A DNA stretch of 64,000 nt, taken from NCBI GenBank assembly GCA_964509205.1, contig CAZDVW010000007.1:10296-74295 (forward strand). The letters run 5' to 3'. The position numbers were made by a program, and so were the translations under genes. Every line of letters starts with the position of its first letter. The stretch's first letter is position 1. Under the pieces are notes generated by a model. It was not told the DNA's origin, made no database searches, and saw nothing but the letters and a program-made list of their open reading frames with translations. This DNA is from Duodenibacillus sp964509205. GTDB lineage: Bacteria > Pseudomonadota > Gammaproteobacteria > Burkholderiales > Burkholderiaceae_F. Shown here in pieces: positions 1 through 8,690 of this stretch.

Positions 1-386
1 CGATGGATTTTGGAAAAATTCTTGTCTTAGGGTCGATGCCAGATTTCAGGATTTCTCTGTTTAGAACATTGATCCTCAGCATTGACCTTGAGAGATGAAT
101 TTTGTATCTCTTCAAAATCGATTCCGCATTTTGATTTGATCTTTTCCTTTGATTAATAACAGTATCTATTTGGATGAACTTGCGATCACTAGTCGGCAAT
201 TTCAATCTTTCTTAACTGTTTATTAATCACTCGCTATTTCCGCTGAAGTATTTGAAATGGGTGCAGTTTCCGCAGGTCACTCCCAACTGCAAACGCTTCG
301 AGACATGATCCATTTCGACTCAAAATCAGAATCCCCCCTTTTTCTGATATTGAGTCTGCCGGCAAATGTTAGTGAATGGAGACTTT
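1..386. other. Intergenic region upstream of pilus operon
   Basis: No gene, tRNA or clear terminator is seen here. The stretch is AT-rich and probably carries the promoter of the pilus operon, but I could not identify a convincing -35/-10 pair. The only decisive site is the GGAGA ribosome-binding site at 378-382, which sets the start of the first chaperone at 387. Confidence 0.5.
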
Positions 387-1085
387 ATGCGTATCCCCAA
401 ACGTGTTTTAAGAAAACTTCTATTCACTAACTTTTGCTTCTTCATCGGTTTTTCTTCCTGCGTTTGGGCAACGGGACCGGGATTTGATAAGACTCGTCTC
501 ATCATTGAGGGAGGAAAACAAGACGGCAGTCTCGTCCTGAATAACCGAGGCGACGGAATCTTTTACGTCAGAGCTCACGTCGAGGATTGCAACCATCAAA
601 AGACGGCCGATGCGATGGCTCACCCTGCGGTCTTCCAGCTTAACCCGCAAAAAGCTTCTCGCGTACGCGTTTTTGTCGATAAAACGAAAGTTTCTCAAAG
701 CCAAGAAACCATGTTTTGGCTTTACACGAAAGCCTATCCCGCAAAAAAAATCGACAACACGACCAATCTCTTGTCGTTCAATTTCATCTCGCAACTGAAA
801 GTGTTTTATCGCCCGAAGGGCTTAAAAGGAGACTTAAGCACATCGGCTCGGAAAGTTCAGTGGTTTATCAAGAGCGATCAGGTGGTTGCAAAAAACAACT
901 CACCTTACAACATTTCATTGGCGGCGTACCATCTCAACGGCAAACTGATTGATACCAGTCACGTCATTGCCCCCTACTCAGAACACATCACCGGAATCAA
1001 ACTCAGCAAACTCCCGGCCAAATTCGGCTGGACAATCGTCAATGATTTTGGTGGCGTTGAAACACACACGGTTGATCTCAAATAA
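387..1085 (+). CDS. Periplasmic pilus chaperone, PapD-like (first of two)
   Basis: This protein of about 232 residues begins with a signal peptide: a basic N-terminus, then a hydrophobic stretch ending near VWA. The rest is a two-domain immunoglobulin-like chaperone. A recognisable segment is the LNPQKASRVRVF strand, the place where PapD-type chaperones carry the conserved proline-arginine motif, followed by LKVFYRP, the end of the first domain. Such chaperones fold pilin subunits in the periplasm by donating a beta strand and deliver them to the usher. I chose ATG 387 because GGAGA sits 4 bases upstream; the in-frame ATG at 366 has no such site. A second chaperone follows after 17 bases and then the usher. 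Family assignment is secure; subclass is not. Confidence 0.8.
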   Translation: MRIPKRVLRKLLFTNFCFFIGFSSCVWATGPGFDKTRLIIEGGKQDGSLVLNNRGDGIFYVRAHVEDCNHQKTADAMAHPAVFQLNPQKASRVRVFVDKTKVSQSQETMFWLYTKAYPAKKIDNTTNLLSFNFISQLKVFYRPKGLKGDLSTSARKVQWFIKSDQVVAKNNSPYNISLAAYHLNGKLIDTSHVIAPYSEHITGIKLSKLPAKFGWTIVNDFGGVETHTVDLK

Positions 1086-1102
1086 CGAAAAAAAGGATTG
1101 CC

Positions 1103-1843
1103 ATGTGGCGCACGTTAGGGTTTTTCTTAAGCATTGCGATACTCAGTACACCCGGCGCCCTGGCACAAACTCAGAGCCATTCGAAATCTTCAACCTTTGG
1201 CATTGAGCAATCGCGCATCTTTATCGAAGGAAAAACTCGTCAAAGTTTCTGGAACATTCAAAACAACAGCCAACAGAATTATTTTTACATCGTTGAAGTC
1301 GTTGGCGTTGATCAACACCTGAATCCAACAAAGAAACTGGACCATTTTTTGGTGGCGCCTTCAAGCGGCATCTTAAAACCGGAAGAAAGCAAAACACTGC
1401 GAATCGTTCGGATTAAGGACAATTTATCGGAGGAACACGAAACCTTTTCGCTATTACGCTTAAAGCTCATCCCCTCCTTTAAGGCGAGCGATGAAAAAGC
1501 GCGAGTCCAAGCCATGATGACGATCGTTGCCAAACTTTTTTATCGCCCGGAAAAAATTCTCGCACCCAATGCGATTGAAAAGGCGGTTCTGACACTGAGT
1601 TATCGTTACGGCAAAGGAAAATTGGTTATCAGTAACCCCTCGCCCTACTGGCTGACCTTTCCCAGCATCAAGGTTAATGGCGCAGCGTTAACGCCGAAAA
1701 ACAATAAAGCCTGGATGGTTGGTCCTGGTGCAGATCTGTCAATCCCACATCCAGACACTCCGCGCTCTGTAACGGTTCGAGCCATTCAGGAAAATGGCAT
1801 CTCCACCGCAGATCGGGCGATCAGTACGGGAGGCAAGATGTGA
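1103..1843 (+). CDS. Periplasmic pilus chaperone, PapD-like (second)
   Basis: This 246-residue protein has a signal peptide ending near ALA (about residue 21). It has the same chaperone fold: FWNIQNNS and FYIVEV in the first domain, LKPEESKTLRIVR as the subunit-binding strand, and AKLFYRPE at the domain boundary. It is clearly diverged from the preceding chaperone rather than a fresh duplicate. AAGGA lies just before the ATG. Its last bases overlap the usher start (GTGA), so the two are translationally coupled. Two chaperones in one operon suggest that one serves the shaft pilin and one the tip subunit, which is inference. Confidence 0.8.
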   Translation: MWRTLGFFLSIAILSTPGALAQTQSHSKSSTFGIEQSRIFIEGKTRQSFWNIQNNSQQNYFYIVEVVGVDQHLNPTKKLDHFLVAPSSGILKPEESKTLRIVRIKDNLSEEHETFSLLRLKLIPSFKASDEKARVQAMMTIVAKLFYRPEKILAPNAIEKAVLTLSYRYGKGKLVISNPSPYWLTFPSIKVNGAALTPKNNKAWMVGPGADLSIPHPDTPRSVTVRAIQENGISTADRAISTGGKM

Positions 1844-4413
1844 AACGCAAACACATCATCCTCCTTACTCATGCTTTGCTCTTGTCAACCGGTTGTCCTC
1901 TTGCATGGGCAGACACGCAAGATACGGCATTTGACTTTGAACTCATCAGTAAAGAACTGGGCATTGAACTTAACGCAGAAGATCTGGAAAGGATGCGTCG
2001 AGAAGCTGCCGTGGGACGGCATATCTACGATGTCTACATCAACACGCAACTGCTCGGCTCTGAAACAATCGAAGTGATTGCCAACCCCCGAACGCTCAGC
2101 GGATTTGAAGTTAAAGTCCAGGCGAAACTTCTTCAACAGTTGACTTTAAAGCACGATAAACTGCCAAAACTCATGGCGCTTAAACCATCCGATTGGATCA
2201 ACGACATCAGCCGTTACCTACCCGGCACAACCGTCGAAATCAATCCAGACTTACAGACATTGCATTTAGAAATTCCGCAAGTTTATATCGATGAGAAGCG
2301 CCGGATCCTCTTGAATCCCGTTTTGTGGGATTACGGAATTCCTGCCTGTCGACTTGAATACAATGCCAACGCAGACATTAACAAATACGGCGGTTATGAA
2401 AACAAGAGAGCCTTTGTCTCTCTGGATTCTCAATTCAATTTAGGTGCATGGCGCCTGGTCAACCGCTCCAACCTGCACTATGACAGCAACAACGGAACCG
2501 ATTTCGAACGTTTAAGCACTTACTTAACGCGTGTTCTTCCGTCGATAAAGTCCCGTTTATCCATCGGGGAAATCAGCACCAATAGCCACTTCATGGACTC
2601 CATTCCGATCATCGGAATGAGTCTGCGCGAAGACGACGAACTCATTGAGCCCGCTGACCGTGAATACCTCCCGCTCATCAGCGGTATTGCCAATTCGCGA
2701 TCCATCGTCACAATCCGACAAGGCAATCGCATTATCGTCGAGCGAGAGGTCGCACCTGGCCCCTTTGAGTTCGCTGATATCCAAGGCTTGGGGTACGGCG
2801 GCGATATTGAAGTCGAAGTGAAAGACGTCAGCGGTGATGTCCGCACCTGGACTGTACCGTACTTGCGTTCGACGCAGCTATTAAAGACCGGCCGGTTTTC
2901 GTGGGATGTCGCTGCTGGGCGCTATGACGCCCTAAAAGGATACGATAACCCTTGGACGGCAACCGTATCTGCCGGCTACGGCATGCCGGGCGGCTACACA
3001 CTGTTTGGCGGATTCGTTGTGAGCGACCTGTTCAAACACGTGCGCGGCGGCATTGCGACCGACGCCGGTCGCTTTGGAACATTCACCGTTCAGGTCGATC
3101 ACAGTCAGAAAGACACACCGCTAAATACTCGGAAAGGTTCGTCCGCCGAAATCAAATGGTCTAAGAGCATCAAACAAACCAATTCAAGCATCAATCTTGC
3201 CTATCGACACACATTCAACGGAACGATCGGTTCTTTGAACGAAGCCGTTTTCTTAAACCAATCTGATCGTCTGACAGCTAATTGGAATGCGGGAGACTTC
3301 GTCAAAGACAAAATTCGGCTCTCCTTATCGCAGTCGCTTGGCCACTACGGGAGCCTGTCGGCCAGCGGCATTTGGGAAAGATCCAATGAAGGAGCCAAAT
3401 ACCAAAGCCTGTCGGCCAATTACTCGGTCAATATTAAGAAGTGCAATTTGACGCTCTATGTCCAACGCATTGAAGAAAGACCCGTTGGATCTGTCAAACA
3501 TTCGGGCTGGCAAGCCAACGTGCAATTGATCATCCCTCTTTCTGTTTTTGGCGGAAGCAATAGCTTTGTGAACCGATCAAGCCTACGCTTCTCCGGCACA
3601 TTTGACGAAAATGGAAAAGCTTCTCAAGGCGTCAGTGTCAGCGGACAAATGTTCGAGAGCAATAACCTTTACTACAACCTGCAAGTTCAAAAAGCGCGTG
3701 ACCACGATCCGAGCTATTACGGCTCCATTAACTGGTCAGGCAATAAGGGAAGTCTCTCGGCCAATGTCTCTCACTCAAAGGACTCAACGAGTTACGGTTT
3801 CGGCACATCAGGCAACGTTCTGATGACGCAGCACGGCCTTTTCTTAACACAAAATTCATACGGCAGCCTTGCTTTAGTCCATGTGCCTGGAGCTCACGAT
3901 TTGCAGCTAAAAAACGGGAAAAGTTCAGGGGATGAATGGGCGGTTGCCGGCTCTTTGTACGATTATCAAAAGAATACCGTGGATCTGAATCCGGACAGTT
4001 TGCCAGCCAACATGACAATGATCTCAGGTTTTTCGAAAGACGTTATTCCTGCAGACGATGCCGTCTTGTACCGCAAGTTTGATAACTTCGTTGGGACACA
4101 AACTCTCTTTACCGTCCTGCCGGACAACGGAGAAACGATCCCCTTCGGTTCTGAAGTGACGCTGCTGGATGATCCGACGGGTCAAAACTCCACCGTATCG
4201 GATGACGGAGGACTGGTTTACTTTGTCTCGGCGCCGCAAACAGGTGAAATGAAAATTCGCTGGCGTTCATCAGACAAGGTTCAGACCTGTCTCGCTCCGT
4301 TTCGGATTAAAACGGTGCAGTCTGCCCCTGACGATTTGTATCGAGAAACCATTTCATGTCATGTACTTGAAAATGGTTCTGGAGAAAACCAAACAACCGG
4401 AGAACAACCATGA
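1840..4413 (+). CDS. Outer-membrane pilus usher (FimD/PapC/TcfC superfamily)
   Basis: The 857-residue protein starts at a GTG preceded by GGGAGG and overlaps the upstream stop by 4 bases. After a signal peptide ending in WADT there is an N-terminal domain, then a long segment typical of the usher barrel: many alternating strands rich in Gly, Ser, Tyr and Asn between about residues 180 and 680. It includes the plug-like stretch GPFEFADIQGLGYGGDIEVEV. C-terminal beta-sandwich domains follow, with PDNGETIPFG. Ushers form the outer-membrane pore through which chaperone-subunit complexes are assembled. Length fits the family. The N-terminal region differs from classical FimD, so I would not assign a pilus class firmly. 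Confidence 0.85.
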   Translation: MKRKHIILLTHALLLSTGCPLAWADTQDTAFDFELISKELGIELNAEDLERMRREAAVGRHIYDVYINTQLLGSETIEVIANPRTLSGFEVKVQAKLLQQLTLKHDKLPKLMALKPSDWINDISRYLPGTTVEINPDLQTLHLEIPQVYIDEKRRILLNPVLWDYGIPACRLEYNANADINKYGGYENKRAFVSLDSQFNLGAWRLVNRSNLHYDSNNGTDFERLSTYLTRVLPSIKSRLSIGEISTNSHFMDSIPIIGMSLREDDELIEPADREYLPLISGIANSRSIVTIRQGNRIIVEREVAPGPFEFADIQGLGYGGDIEVEVKDVSGDVRTWTVPYLRSTQLLKTGRFSWDVAAGRYDALKGYDNPWTATVSAGYGMPGGYTLFGGFVVSDLFKHVRGGIATDAGRFGTFTVQVDHSQKDTPLNTRKGSSAEIKWSKSIKQTNSSINLAYRHTFNGTIGSLNEAVFLNQSDRLTANWNAGDFVKDKIRLSLSQSLGHYGSLSASGIWERSNEGAKYQSLSANYSVNIKKCNLTLYVQRIEERPVGSVKHSGWQANVQLIIPLSVFGGSNSFVNRSSLRFSGTFDENGKASQGVSVSGQMFESNNLYYNLQVQKARDHDPSYYGSINWSGNKGSLSANVSHSKDSTSYGFGTSGNVLMTQHGLFLTQNSYGSLALVHVPGAHDLQLKNGKSSGDEWAVAGSLYDYQKNTVDLNPDSLPANMTMISGFSKDVIPADDAVLYRKFDNFVGTQTLFTVLPDNGETIPFGSEVTLLDDPTGQNSTVSDDGGLVYFVSAPQTGEMKIRWRSSDKVQTCLAPFRIKTVQSAPDDLYRETISCHVLENGSGENQTTGEQP

Positions 4414-5465
4414 GTCGCTTAATGCAATCTTTTCTCGGAAGCATTTGCGCATTATTGTCGTTTCCACTTTATGCCGATGCACTCGATATTAACGGCATCA
4501 TCATTGATGTTTCTCTTAACAATGAAGGTCGCATTAACGAGGGAATTGTTTGGCAAAGCAGCCGCTATTTCTCAAATACGGTACCTTTCCACAGCCTTAC
4601 GCAGCGAGAACGCGCCAGTCTCATTCTGACCAATAGTCCCAATCAAGGGATGGCGCTGCCGATCGGTTCAATCGTCTCGCTTCCCATCGATATTGGAAAT
4701 GACTTGAAATTGACATTCCTCGGAACTGTCTCCGGTCTCTGGGGAAACAATGAAATGAGCTGGAGCGCCTCGACATACTCGGAAGCAAAAACCATCACAT
4801 TTCGCACAAACTTAGCCACCCATGCTGCATTTGACGGGATTGAAAACGCAGACCAAAGTGCCAATTCAGGTTCGCTTTCGTATCAGCTTTGGCCGATCAT
4901 TTACTGTGACAATGCCAGAGGATGCGAAGTCCCTAACAGCACTGTTGACATCGGAAATTACTATTTGCGAATCTATGCAGGAATCTTCGGCATTGAACCG
5001 TCCGAACAAATTATTTCCGGTGGCACGATCACCTTTCAAACAGGTTGTAAGTTCAATGTCTCTCCAACGGTATTTTCAAATATACGCGTTAAACGAGAAA
5101 AAGCGAGAAGTTTCCTTTGGACAGGCAAAAGCGATATTTCAGCCTCTTGCAAAAGCTCGAAATCCAATCTTTATGTTCGCGTCACGCCTGTTAACGGCAT
5201 TTGGTCGGAGGATGAAGGCCATCGTGTTGGACTGACCTCTCGCGAGGGCTTAGGATTGCTGTACAAGTTTGGATCAGGCGGTGTCCAAATTCTGTCTGAC
5301 GCACTTGCTTGGAACACGGATCAACTGCATTCCGCTCTGATAGCAAGGGACTCCAACAATCGTGAAGCCTCCGGATCCATTTATTGGACTCTTTATCAGT
5401 ACTCCGACGAACTCATCCCTGGCGATTTTACGGCGACCGTCAATTACGAGTTCTGGATTGATTGA
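4410..5465 (+). CDS. Putative pilus tip adhesin / minor subunit
   Basis: The 351-residue secreted protein has a signal peptide ending near LYADA and starts in a 4-base ATGA overlap with the usher. The N-terminal half (about residues 25-210) is beta-rich and has no recognisable family. The C-terminal half contains a segment beginning GGTITFQTGCKF, resembling a pilin domain that could accept a donated strand, and ends with an alternating strand at NYEFWID. Position after the usher and the two-domain size of about 350 residues are those of tip adhesins in alpha-type (CS1/CFA-I-like) pili. The ligand cannot be deduced. No major pilin is visible in the window; it may lie before base 1. Confidence 0.6.
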   Translation: MSRLMQSFLGSICALLSFPLYADALDINGIIIDVSLNNEGRINEGIVWQSSRYFSNTVPFHSLTQRERASLILTNSPNQGMALPIGSIVSLPIDIGNDLKLTFLGTVSGLWGNNEMSWSASTYSEAKTITFRTNLATHAAFDGIENADQSANSGSLSYQLWPIIYCDNARGCEVPNSTVDIGNYYLRIYAGIFGIEPSEQIISGGTITFQTGCKFNVSPTVFSNIRVKREKARSFLWTGKSDISASCKSSKSNLYVRVTPVNGIWSEDEGHRVGLTSREGLGLLYKFGSGGVQILSDALAWNTDQLHSALIARDSNNREASGSIYWTLYQYSDELIPGDFTATVNYEFWID

Positions 5466-5485
5466 ACTCCAAACAAAACGTCTTA

Positions 5486-5508
5486 AAACCGTTTCAGGCA
5501 AACGGTTT
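5486..5508 (+). terminator. Possible terminator after pilus operon
   Basis: A perfect 9-bp stem (AAACCGTTT / AAACGGTTT) with a 5-base loop lies 20 bases after the adhesin stop. Only a short T-rich tail (TTTGTATTAT) follows, so it is a plausible but weak terminator. Confidence 0.45.
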
Positions 5509-5655
5509 GTATTATCACGCCCTATTGACGCATTCACCGTGCAACACAACTCTTCGCTTCATCAATAGGCGCTGACTGCCCCAAATCCCAAAAAGAAGGA
5601 CAAACAATCCCCCTTTCTCTCCTTGAGGAAGGAAACTTCACCTTGCGAATGGGAT

Positions 5656-5731
5656 TGGTGGATGCTGAGAGGTTCGAACTCCCGACCTACGCCGTGTAAA
5701 GGCGCCGCTCTACCAACTGAGCTAAGCATCC
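5656..5731 (-). tRNA. tRNA-Val (anticodon TAC)
   Basis: On the minus strand the 76 bases fold into a full cloverleaf: acceptor GGATGCT/AGCATCC, D stem GCTC/GAGC, anticodon stem GCGCC/GGCGT with loop TTTACAC, and T arm GGGAG-TTCGAAC-CTCTC. The 3' CCA is encoded. The anticodon TAC reads valine codons. It lies 19 bases beyond the stop of hupB and may be co-transcribed with it. Confidence 0.95.
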
Positions 5732-5750
5732 CTTCTGAAAAAGAAAGACG

Positions 5751-6023
5751 CTACTTTACAGCATCTTTAAAACTTTTGCTTGGACGAAACTTGGGTGCAC
5801 GACTGGCAGGAACGGATACATTTTGTCCTGTCTTTGGATTTCGGCAAATCCGCTCTGCGCGACGCGTGACGGAAAACGTTCCGAACCCAGTGATTGCAAC
5901 GGTTTGTCCCTTTGAGAGAGCCTTCGTAATTGCTCCAAGCATTGCGTCAACGGCATGTGTTGCACTGATTCGCGAAATAGACGCACCTTCAGCAACTTCT
6001 GAAATCAGTTCTCGTTTATTCAT
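5751..6023 (-). CDS. hupB: DNA-binding protein HU
   Basis: This 90-residue protein matches the HU/IHF family over its full length. It starts MNKRELISEVAE, contains the core AITGFGTFSVTRRAER, and has the beta-arm sequence RNPKTGQNVSVPA with the intercalating proline region. HU is an abundant nucleoid protein that bends DNA as a dimer. I place the start at 6023 because an upstream in-frame extension would add 18 residues foreign to the family. It sits downstream of lon, a common arrangement in proteobacteria, and has its own promoter (6081-6109). Confidence 0.93.
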   Translation of the reverse strand: MNKRELISEVAEGASISRISATHAVDAMLGAITKALSKGQTVAITGFGTFSVTRRAERICRNPKTGQNVSVPASRAPKFRPSKSFKDAVK

Positions 6024-6080
6024 GAGGCAACCCCAAGAGTAGAGATAGGAAAAACACAGAAGAACACAAAACGACACTGT

Positions 6081-6109
6081 ACTATAGCATTGAGGGGACT
6101 TCTGTCCAA
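6081..6109 (-). promoter_or_regulatory. Sigma70-type promoter of hupB
   Basis: On the minus strand TTGGAC is followed after 17 bases by TATAGT, about 60 bases upstream of the hupB start. The upstream half overlaps an inverted repeat (GGGGA/TCCCC, about 6093-6120) that might also terminate transcription between lon and hupB. Confidence 0.65.
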
Positions 6110-6152
6110 AGAAATCCCCTCCCCTTTTTTTCTTCTTGTTTTAACAATCCCA

Positions 6153-8603
6153 TCAGCGTGCTGCAGACACTGTCTTTGTCACATTATCCTTTGACAAATG
6201 AACCTCTTTGGCAACAATCGCCTGACCCGGATCATGCTTTTCTTCCGAGCCAATCGGATGAATCGGATTGACGAGAGCCTGAGCAAGAACCTCATCAATC
6301 CAGCGAACCGGAACAATCTCAAGCCCCTGTTTGACGTTTTCCGGAATCTCCGCCAAATCCTTGACATTGTTGTTGGGAATCAACACCTTTTTGATTCCTC
6401 CGCGCAATGCAGCAAGCAACTTTTCTTTCAAGCCGCCGATTTCAAGCACTTCGCCGCGAAGCGTAATTTCACCGGTCATGGCAATGTCCGGACGAACCGG
6501 GTTGTTCGTCATGGCCGAAACAATGGCCGTCGTAATCGCCGCTCCGGCACTCGGACCGTCTTTCGGCGTCGCTCCTTCCGGGAAGTGAATGTGCCAATCC
6601 GTCGTCGAGAAAGCACCCGACTCAATACCGAGCTTGGCCGCTCTTGAACGAACAACGCTGCGAGCCGCCTCAACGCTTTCCTTCATCACGTCGCCGAGCG
6701 AGCCGGTGCGCTGCACCACTCCTTTGCCTGGGAAAACAACCGCCTCAACCGTCAGAATATCTCCGCCGACCTCGGTCCAGGCTAAGCCATTGACTTGCCC
6801 AATTTGGGGCTCTTTCTGTGCGGTTCCGAAGGTAAATTTGCGCACACCGAGATAATCGGAGAGATTTTTCTCCGTGATGTTAATCGGCTTTGGCAAGCGA
6901 ACCTTGGCGCTTGACTCATCGTTGCGGCGAACAATCTTTCGAATCACTTTTCCGATCGAACGCTCCAGACCGCGAACGCCTGCCTCTCGTGTGTAATAGC
7001 GCACAATGTCGCGCAGAGCCCCTTCCTCAAACTGCACTTCGTTTTTCTTAGCGCCGTTAATCTTCATTTGTTTGGGGATAAGATGCTCCTGCGCAATATG
7101 AATCTTTTCATCTTCGGTGTAACCGGAAAGATCAATCACTTCCATTCTGTCAAGAAGCGCAGGCGGAATCTGATACGAGTTGCTCGTGGCCACAAACATC
7201 ACATCCGAAAGATCAAAATCCACGTCAATGTAATGATCCTGGAATGTCTTGTTTTGCTCCGGATCGAGCACTTCAAGCAGAGCAGCCGCCGGATCGCCCC
7301 GGAAATCAGAACCCAACTTGTCAATCTCATCTAAGAGAAAGAGCGGATTTCGCACACCGGCTTTCACAAGCGATTGGACAATCTTGCCGGGCATCGATCC
7401 GATGTAGGTACGACGATGTCCGCGAATCTCGCTCTCATCGTGAACGCCGCCTAAAGCCATACGAACAAACTTGCGGTTTGTCGCACGGGCAATGGATTCG
7501 CCGAGACTCGTTTTCCCAACGCCGGGACCTCCGACAAGGCACAAAATCGGAGCCTTCAATTTGCCGACGCGTTTTTGCACGGCCAAATATTCAAGAATCC
7601 GTTCCTTGACCTTCTCAAGTCCCCAGTGATCCGCATCAAGCACCTTTGCCGCTCGCCGCAGATCCGTACTCACCCGACTTTTCGCTTTCCACGGCAACTC
7701 AAGCAAGGTATCCAAATACCCGCGAATCACCGTCGCTTCTGCACTCATCGGCTGCATCAGGCGAAGTTTCTTCAGTTCCGAAAGTGCTGCATCCTCGGCT
7801 TCCTTACTCATTGCGCAAGAAAGGATTCGCTGCTTATAGCTCTCGAGATCATCACTCGGCAAAGCCTCTTCCCCGCCGAGTTCTTTTTGAATCGCCTTCA
7901 TCTGCTCATTGAGGTAGTAATTGCGCTGGTTTTTATCCATCGCCTGCTTCACGCGGCCATGGATGCGCTTTTCGACCTGCAAAATATCAATTTCACCGAG
8001 AATGCAACTCAACAAGAAATTCATTCGCTCAGAAAGCGAACGGGTTTCCAAAATCTTTTGTTTGTCTTGCAACGCAATGGGAAGATGACCGGCAATGGCA
8101 TCGGAAAGGCTTTCGGCATCCGTCATCTCAGAGATGGTGCTCACCACCTCGCTGGCAATCTTCTTACTTTCCTTGGCGTAGGAAAGAAAGTTTTGCAACA
8201 CGGAACGGCGAAGGGCCTCAATTTCACTTCGGCTCAAAGATTCCGACTCGTAAACCGTCGCTTTTGCCTGCAAGAAGTCCTCATCGGAAAACGATTCCAA
8301 CTTAACGCGCTTGTAGGATTCCACAAGGATTTTGACTGTTCCGTCCGACAGTTTAAGCATCTGAAGAATTTTCGCTACTGTCCCGACTTCGAAGAGTTGC
8401 TCGGCCTTCGGATCATCAATCTTCGCATCGCGTTGTGCAACGAGAAGAATGCGTTTATCCGAACCCATTGCAGCCTGAACAGCGCGTATCGACTTCGGAC
8501 GGCCGACAAAAAGCGGCAAAACCGTCTGCGGAAAAACCACCACATCACGGATGGGAAGCACCGGAGAAACAAACACGTTTGGGGTTAAGCGATCAATACT
8601 CAT
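6153..8603 (-). CDS. lon: ATP-dependent Lon protease
   Basis: The 816-residue protein has the full Lon layout: an N-terminal substrate-binding LON domain (about 10-210), a coiled helical region, an AAA+ module with Walker A GGPGVGKT (about 358) and Walker B LFLLDEID, and a C-terminal serine-lysine protease domain. The catalytic serine is in DGPSAG (about residue 685) and the lysine in GGLKEK (about 728). Lon degrades misfolded and regulatory proteins in the cytosol. I use ATG 8603; an upstream TTG at 8612 is possible. The C-terminus extends about 30 residues past the usual end, with a charged tail. It follows clpX on the same strand. Confidence 0.95.
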   Translation of the reverse strand: MSIDRLTPNVFVSPVLPIRDVVVFPQTVLPLFVGRPKSIRAVQAAMGSDKRILLVAQRDAKIDDPKAEQLFEVGTVAKILQMLKLSDGTVKILVESYKRVKLESFSDEDFLQAKATVYESESLSRSEIEALRRSVLQNFLSYAKESKKIASEVVSTISEMTDAESLSDAIAGHLPIALQDKQKILETRSLSERMNFLLSCILGEIDILQVEKRIHGRVKQAMDKNQRNYYLNEQMKAIQKELGGEEALPSDDLESYKQRILSCAMSKEAEDAALSELKKLRLMQPMSAEATVIRGYLDTLLELPWKAKSRVSTDLRRAAKVLDADHWGLEKVKERILEYLAVQKRVGKLKAPILCLVGGPGVGKTSLGESIARATNRKFVRMALGGVHDESEIRGHRRTYIGSMPGKIVQSLVKAGVRNPLFLLDEIDKLGSDFRGDPAAALLEVLDPEQNKTFQDHYIDVDFDLSDVMFVATSNSYQIPPALLDRMEVIDLSGYTEDEKIHIAQEHLIPKQMKINGAKKNEVQFEEGALRDIVRYYTREAGVRGLERSIGKVIRKIVRRNDESSAKVRLPKPINITEKNLSDYLGVRKFTFGTAQKEPQIGQVNGLAWTEVGGDILTVEAVVFPGKGVVQRTGSLGDVMKESVEAARSVVRSRAAKLGIESGAFSTTDWHIHFPEGATPKDGPSAGAAITTAIVSAMTNNPVRPDIAMTGEITLRGEVLEIGGLKEKLLAALRGGIKKVLIPNNNVKDLAEIPENVKQGLEIVPVRWIDEVLAQALVNPIHPIGSEEKHDPGQAIVAKEVHLSKDNVTKTVSAAR

Positions 8604-8690
8604 CGTTTCCAAAAAAAGAATTCACCATATCCCCTATATGGGGGCTGATGTTCAATTATCAACCGAATTGACGAAATTGCTCGGTTCGTC

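Noticed and set aside
5600..5655. Terminator for tRNA-Val
   Set aside because: Only a small CCTT/AAGG hairpin is visible with no T-run on the minus strand.
7575..8588. A 337-codon plus-strand frame opposite lon
   Set aside because: The minus-strand Lon is intact over this range. The antisense product has no motif and no start signal.
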